Shown in pieces: positions 61,193 to 64,000 of a DNA stretch of 64,000 nucleotides. Position 1 is the first letter of the stretch, and each line of letters starts with the position of its first letter. The notes under the pieces are model-generated. The model searched no databases, had not been told where the DNA came from, and saw only the letters and a program-made list of their open reading frames with translations. The DNA lies in assembly GCA_030674915.1 (NCBI GenBank), contig JASXSV010000001.1:310001-374000 (forward strand), in the 5' to 3' direction. Both the position numbers and the translations under genes were made by a program. The stretch comes from Candidatus Endonucleibacter bathymodioli. GTDB taxonomy: Bacteria > Pseudomonadota > Gammaproteobacteria > Pseudomonadales > Endozoicomonadaceae.

Positions 61193-63886
61193 TTAAGGGG
61201 GGGGTTGCTGGTTATCTGCAAAATCACTGGTTGCATTTGTTTGAAGTAAGTGCTTACTTCCTGCCCTCGTTTGCATCGGGAATAGGCTGGAGTTACTACC
61301 ATGTAGGGGTTCGCTATCAATCTCTAAGTTGTTTAATGGCGTCATGTCATTATATTGGGTAGCATCATGAGCTACAGAAGTATACTGAAGATTATCTGCA
61401 TTACCTGACCGATGTGGTATATGTTTGTTGTTAGATTGATCTTTACATAAAACTCTATGGGCGTTAGTGATAGGGGCTAGTAATAACGAAAACCCTCTAT
61501 AATTATCTTTATAGCACTTCACATAACTGTAGGCAGTCCACGCAGCGCATGCAAGGGCAGCACCAATACCACCTGCGGCTGCAGTAGTCTCGTTTAGCTC
61601 TAGTATAGGCTCATTATGAAGTGATCTATTTGCAGGCGCTGAAGCTTGGATATCGTACGTTACTTCAGGGCAGGGTGTAGAGGATGGACATTGTTCCGGA
61701 CATTTGGGGCATGCAGGTTCTGGGCATTTAGTCGTGGGTGCACTGGTGGTTATAGTCGTGGGTGCACTGGTGGTTAGTATAGTTGTATTTTTTGGATGAG
61801 TGTACGAACATTCCTTGCAGTTATCGCAAAACCAATTATTCTGTGTATCACATCTATTCTGGCTTTTAAAGCGAGTGCGCGTAGTAATAGAAGAGTTAGT
61901 GCCTTCTAATATATTTACATCACACATATTAAGACCCTCAATATACGTGTTTCTTGTTTGAGCCATTTTCTGCAAGTAATGTGGACAGCCTTGGCTAGAA
62001 CGATAAATGTTTCTACCACAAAATACGCTATTAAAATAATTGTTAGCATGACTAGCATCAAAAGTAGCTTGGCACACTGTTATATTGTGTATATTCCTAG
62101 CTATCCCTGATCCAGCAACATCTTTAGCCATTGATAAATGCAGTTCAATACCGCATATAAGTCCACTATAACACCACTGTTGAGTAGATTTTAGCTCAAT
62201 GTTACAAAAATGAATGTTTTCAACTACTCTAGCGCTATTGGATCTCATCTGGCAACCAGCAAAGAGAGCGGATAGAGCATGGTAGTGACCGCCTACCTCT
62301 AGAGCTACCCTGTTATTTGTGTGTCCCTTGAAATTTTTGATACATATATTCCGAATAGTTCCTCCATGATAACCTACAGCCATTGGACCTGTTGACAAAA
62401 CTGTGTTTAGAAATTTAATATTTTTAAATTCCATGTCGTGTATGTAAGATTTTTTTAGTAAATCGACAGTTAGTAATGACCGACAAACACCGTCAGTGAT
62501 TACAGAATCATATATTTTTAGATTATGTATTTCTCCTTCTGCCGCAATAGCGTTAAATATAGCTGTAGATAATTTAGTGATTTTATGATTATTTCCATTG
62601 AACTCTGCATTTGAGAAATCAACTTTAATTAGTGCTTCTGAATTCGCACCTATAGGAGCAGCGCCGCTTAGATCTAAGTCTGTTTTTAAATTAAAAATTA
62701 ATTTTTTGTTAGGGTGAATTTTCCTTATCGCTAGATATCTTTTTTCTATGTCCAAAAACTCTTTTCTGTTAGTTATATTAATAACTGTCTCAGAGCCTTT
62801 AGTAACGCCTGCGCAAGACGAAAGCACATAAGCAAGGACAGCTTTGCTAGCTGGAAAGGTGTTTACTGCTTTAAGCAAAGGGCTGCATTGGTCCAGAAGT
62901 GAACGTTCAAATTCATTCTCATCATATGAAAATGTTATTCCCTGTTGTGCAATGTATTCTCTAACACGTGTAAACCATTTGCTGACTTTTTTCTTAAATG
63001 ATATCTTTGGTAAATTATGTGTAAACGTTATGCTATTCTCTGAAAGATCTTCTGGTATTAACTCATAGGACATAGACTCATTATTCCAAACTGGTAGTTG
63101 TTTTGAAGTGCTCTTAATAATTTCACCGGGTTGTTTATTCTGTGTATAGAATGTAATAAGTACTTTATTTTTGTGTGTTTTTTTGATACTAATTGAGCGA
63201 CTAGCTTCATCTGCAAAATATTCTTTATTCAGATGCATTATTAACGGAGAATTTGACAAATCAACTTTGAAATATTTGTTTGTTTTAGGGATACTGATAT
63301 TTATCTCTAAGCTTGTTTCTTTCACCTTACAGCTAATACAAATCTTATTTATATTGCAAGATTCATCTATCTCATTTGCATTTGGCTCATATAGATGATC
63401 TAGAGGTAATTCTGTAAATCCTACAGGTGATTTGCGGCATCTATGACTGAAAGGCATCGTCATGTGAATTTTATTATCGTTTTTGTAGGTAGTAGTACGT
63501 ACAAACGCCTTGTTACCACTAGGACTTTCCCATAAGTCAACTAGTTGGAGGCCTTGCCAGTTATTTTGACTATTATATTCACATATGAATGGTTCAAACT
63601 CTGCGCTCGGATAATTGGTGAAAATTAATTCCATGCCAGTATTTGCATTTTCAATTGCAAAGTTAAATGTTGCATCTACATTATCACCATGCATATCTGT
63701 ATAAAATTCTCGGTATCCATCGGTCTTTTTTGTTATTATGTTGTGCTGTAAATCAGGCGTAATATCTTCCAAACATTTACATAACGGCCATTTAGTAGAT
63801 ATTGTACAACTTTGGCCGTATACAAAGGAGGGAGAAAATATAATTATGGTAAAGAATATTTTTCTTAGTAGGTAAATATACTTCAT
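61193..63886 (-). CDS. Large secreted single-span surface protein, tandem copy 2
   Basis: 897 residues, paralogue of copy 1 with the same plan: signal peptide (1-24), Cys-containing ectodomain nearly identical through about residue 370, a diverged beta-helix-like middle (NAEFNGNNHKITKLS, GEIHNLKIYDSVIT, GGTIRNICIKNF, VENIHFCNIELKS), a Thr/Pro/Cys stalk with ILTTSAPTTITTSAPTTKCP repeats, one transmembrane helix (AAAGGIGAALACAAWTAYSY), and a cytoplasmic-type tail. The tail ends NQQPPP at a run of eight C (minus strand, 61197-61204); loss of one C would extend it by about 40 residues (LNYIQLTESTYTSSNH...). No strong Shine-Dalgarno; AAGAG precedes the ATG by 8 nt. Confidence 0.8.
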   Translation of the reverse strand: MKYIYLLRKIFFTIIIFSPSFVYGQSCTISTKWPLCKCLEDITPDLQHNIITKKTDGYREFYTDMHGDNVDATFNFAIENANTGMELIFTNYPSAEFEPFICEYNSQNNWQGLQLVDLWESPSGNKAFVRTTTYKNDNKIHMTMPFSHRCRKSPVGFTELPLDHLYEPNANEIDESCNINKICISCKVKETSLEINISIPKTNKYFKVDLSNSPLIMHLNKEYFADEASRSISIKKTHKNKVLITFYTQNKQPGEIIKSTSKQLPVWNNESMSYELIPEDLSENSITFTHNLPKISFKKKVSKWFTRVREYIAQQGITFSYDENEFERSLLDQCSPLLKAVNTFPASKAVLAYVLSSCAGVTKGSETVINITNRKEFLDIEKRYLAIRKIHPNKKLIFNLKTDLDLSGAAPIGANSEALIKVDFSNAEFNGNNHKITKLSTAIFNAIAAEGEIHNLKIYDSVITDGVCRSLLTVDLLKKSYIHDMEFKNIKFLNTVLSTGPMAVGYHGGTIRNICIKNFKGHTNNRVALEVGGHYHALSALFAGCQMRSNSARVVENIHFCNIELKSTQQWCYSGLICGIELHLSMAKDVAGSGIARNIHNITVCQATFDASHANNYFNSVFCGRNIYRSSQGCPHYLQKMAQTRNTYIEGLNMCDVNILEGTNSSITTRTRFKSQNRCDTQNNWFCDNCKECSYTHPKNTTILTTSAPTTITTSAPTTKCPEPACPKCPEQCPSSTPCPEVTYDIQASAPANRSLHNEPILELNETTAAAGGIGAALACAAWTAYSYVKCYKDNYRGFSLLLAPITNAHRVLCKDQSNNKHIPHRSGNADNLQYTSVAHDATQYNDMTPLNNLEIDSEPLHGSNSSLFPMQTRAGSKHLLQTNATSDFADNQQPPP
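61197..61204 (-). repeat. Poly-C8 tract at the 3' end of surface-protein copy 2
   Basis: Eight C on the minus strand immediately before the stop. The equivalent tract is present downstream of copy 1 (about 57040-57047), also eight. Confidence 0.8.
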
Positions 63887-64000
63887 GTGTATTGCTCTTG
63901 TATTTCATGTACTTGAGGAAAAGCTACGGATACGAATCCAACTCCGAAGCGCGACACGCAATTATGCATTCTGATAGAGTTCATAAAATACCTTCTGTAG

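Larger units (their letters stand above)
60652..64000. repeat. Second unit of a tandem direct duplication (first unit about 56482-59934)
   Basis: Downstream flank, gene and upstream flank are all duplicated in direct orientation, offset about 4170 bp at the downstream end and 4066 bp at the gene start. The upstream 114 bp is identical to the window end, so the unit continues beyond it. Confidence 0.9.

Noticed and set aside
1..64000. tRNA, rRNA, tmRNA or riboswitch genes
   Set aside because: I saw no cloverleaf with TTC-loop consensus, no rRNA signature and no known riboswitch core; a covariance-model scan would be needed to exclude small RNAs.

Overview
This AT-rich window looks like the chromosome of a host-associated gammaproteobacterium. 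The housekeeping block at 18.6-34.9 kb has the gene order familiar from Pseudomonas and marine relatives: acpP-fabG-fabD-plsX-rpmF-yceD / maf / sppA / rluC / rne / murB-ptp-kdsB-ycaR-lpxK-exbD-exbB. Two proteins carry eukaryote-type BIR domains, one of them with a C-terminal RING-like finger (inhibitor-of-apoptosis architecture). Together with dense IS debris and very large unique proteins, this points to an intracellular or intranuclear member of the Endozoicomonadaceae. My best guess is something like Candidatus Endonucleobacter, the intranuclear parasite of deep-sea mussels that I recall being reported to carry host-derived IAP genes. This is inferred from gene content only.

Layout. 0-4.5 kb: type I restriction-modification genes (hsdR, hsdM, a YhcG/DUF1016 nuclease running off the left edge). 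4.6-5.7 kb: an integral-membrane acyltransferase. 6.0-7.0 kb: an internally deleted IS256-type element. 7.06-8.6 kb: a decayed but recognisable integron, made of an intI-like pseudogene, an attI gap and one GNAT cassette with its attC, in divergent orientation. 8.9-9.2 kb: a probable holB remnant. 9.2-18.4 kb: IS5 and IS30 debris, a second intI remnant, and a 1752-residue protein with a nucleotidyltransferase-like motif set and an OTU-like segment. 18.6-34.9 kb: fatty acid, ribosome, RNA turnover, cell wall and lipid A genes. 35.1-37.4 kb: secreted BIR-RING protein. 37.6-40.9 kb: nested insertion sequences.

40.7-51.0 kb is a near-perfect palindrome of about 10.3 kb, centred at 45,856/45,857 inside an IS256 transposase gene. 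Each arm carries a gene for a 1333-residue putative effector. It is open in the right arm and broken in the left arm by one-base, mostly homopolymer, indels, so the break may be a sequencing effect. 51.4-52.6 kb: more IS debris. 52.9-53.9 kb: a BIR-only protein with perfect zinc-ligand spacing. 54.2-56.2 kb: mnmC. 56.5-64 kb: a tandem duplication of about 4.1 kb encoding two large secreted, single-span surface proteins with near-identical N-terminal 370 residues, diverged beta-helix-like middles, and a C8 tract at the tail.

Functionally, the core block supplies fatty acids (acpP, fabG, fabD), phospholipid precursors (plsX), lipid A/Kdo (kdsB, lpxK), peptidoglycan (murB) and RNA processing (rne, rluC, yceD). 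The accessory regions on both sides hold the candidate host-interaction proteins and are shaped by IS insertion, duplication and decay. No rRNA, tRNA or CRISPR array was found.
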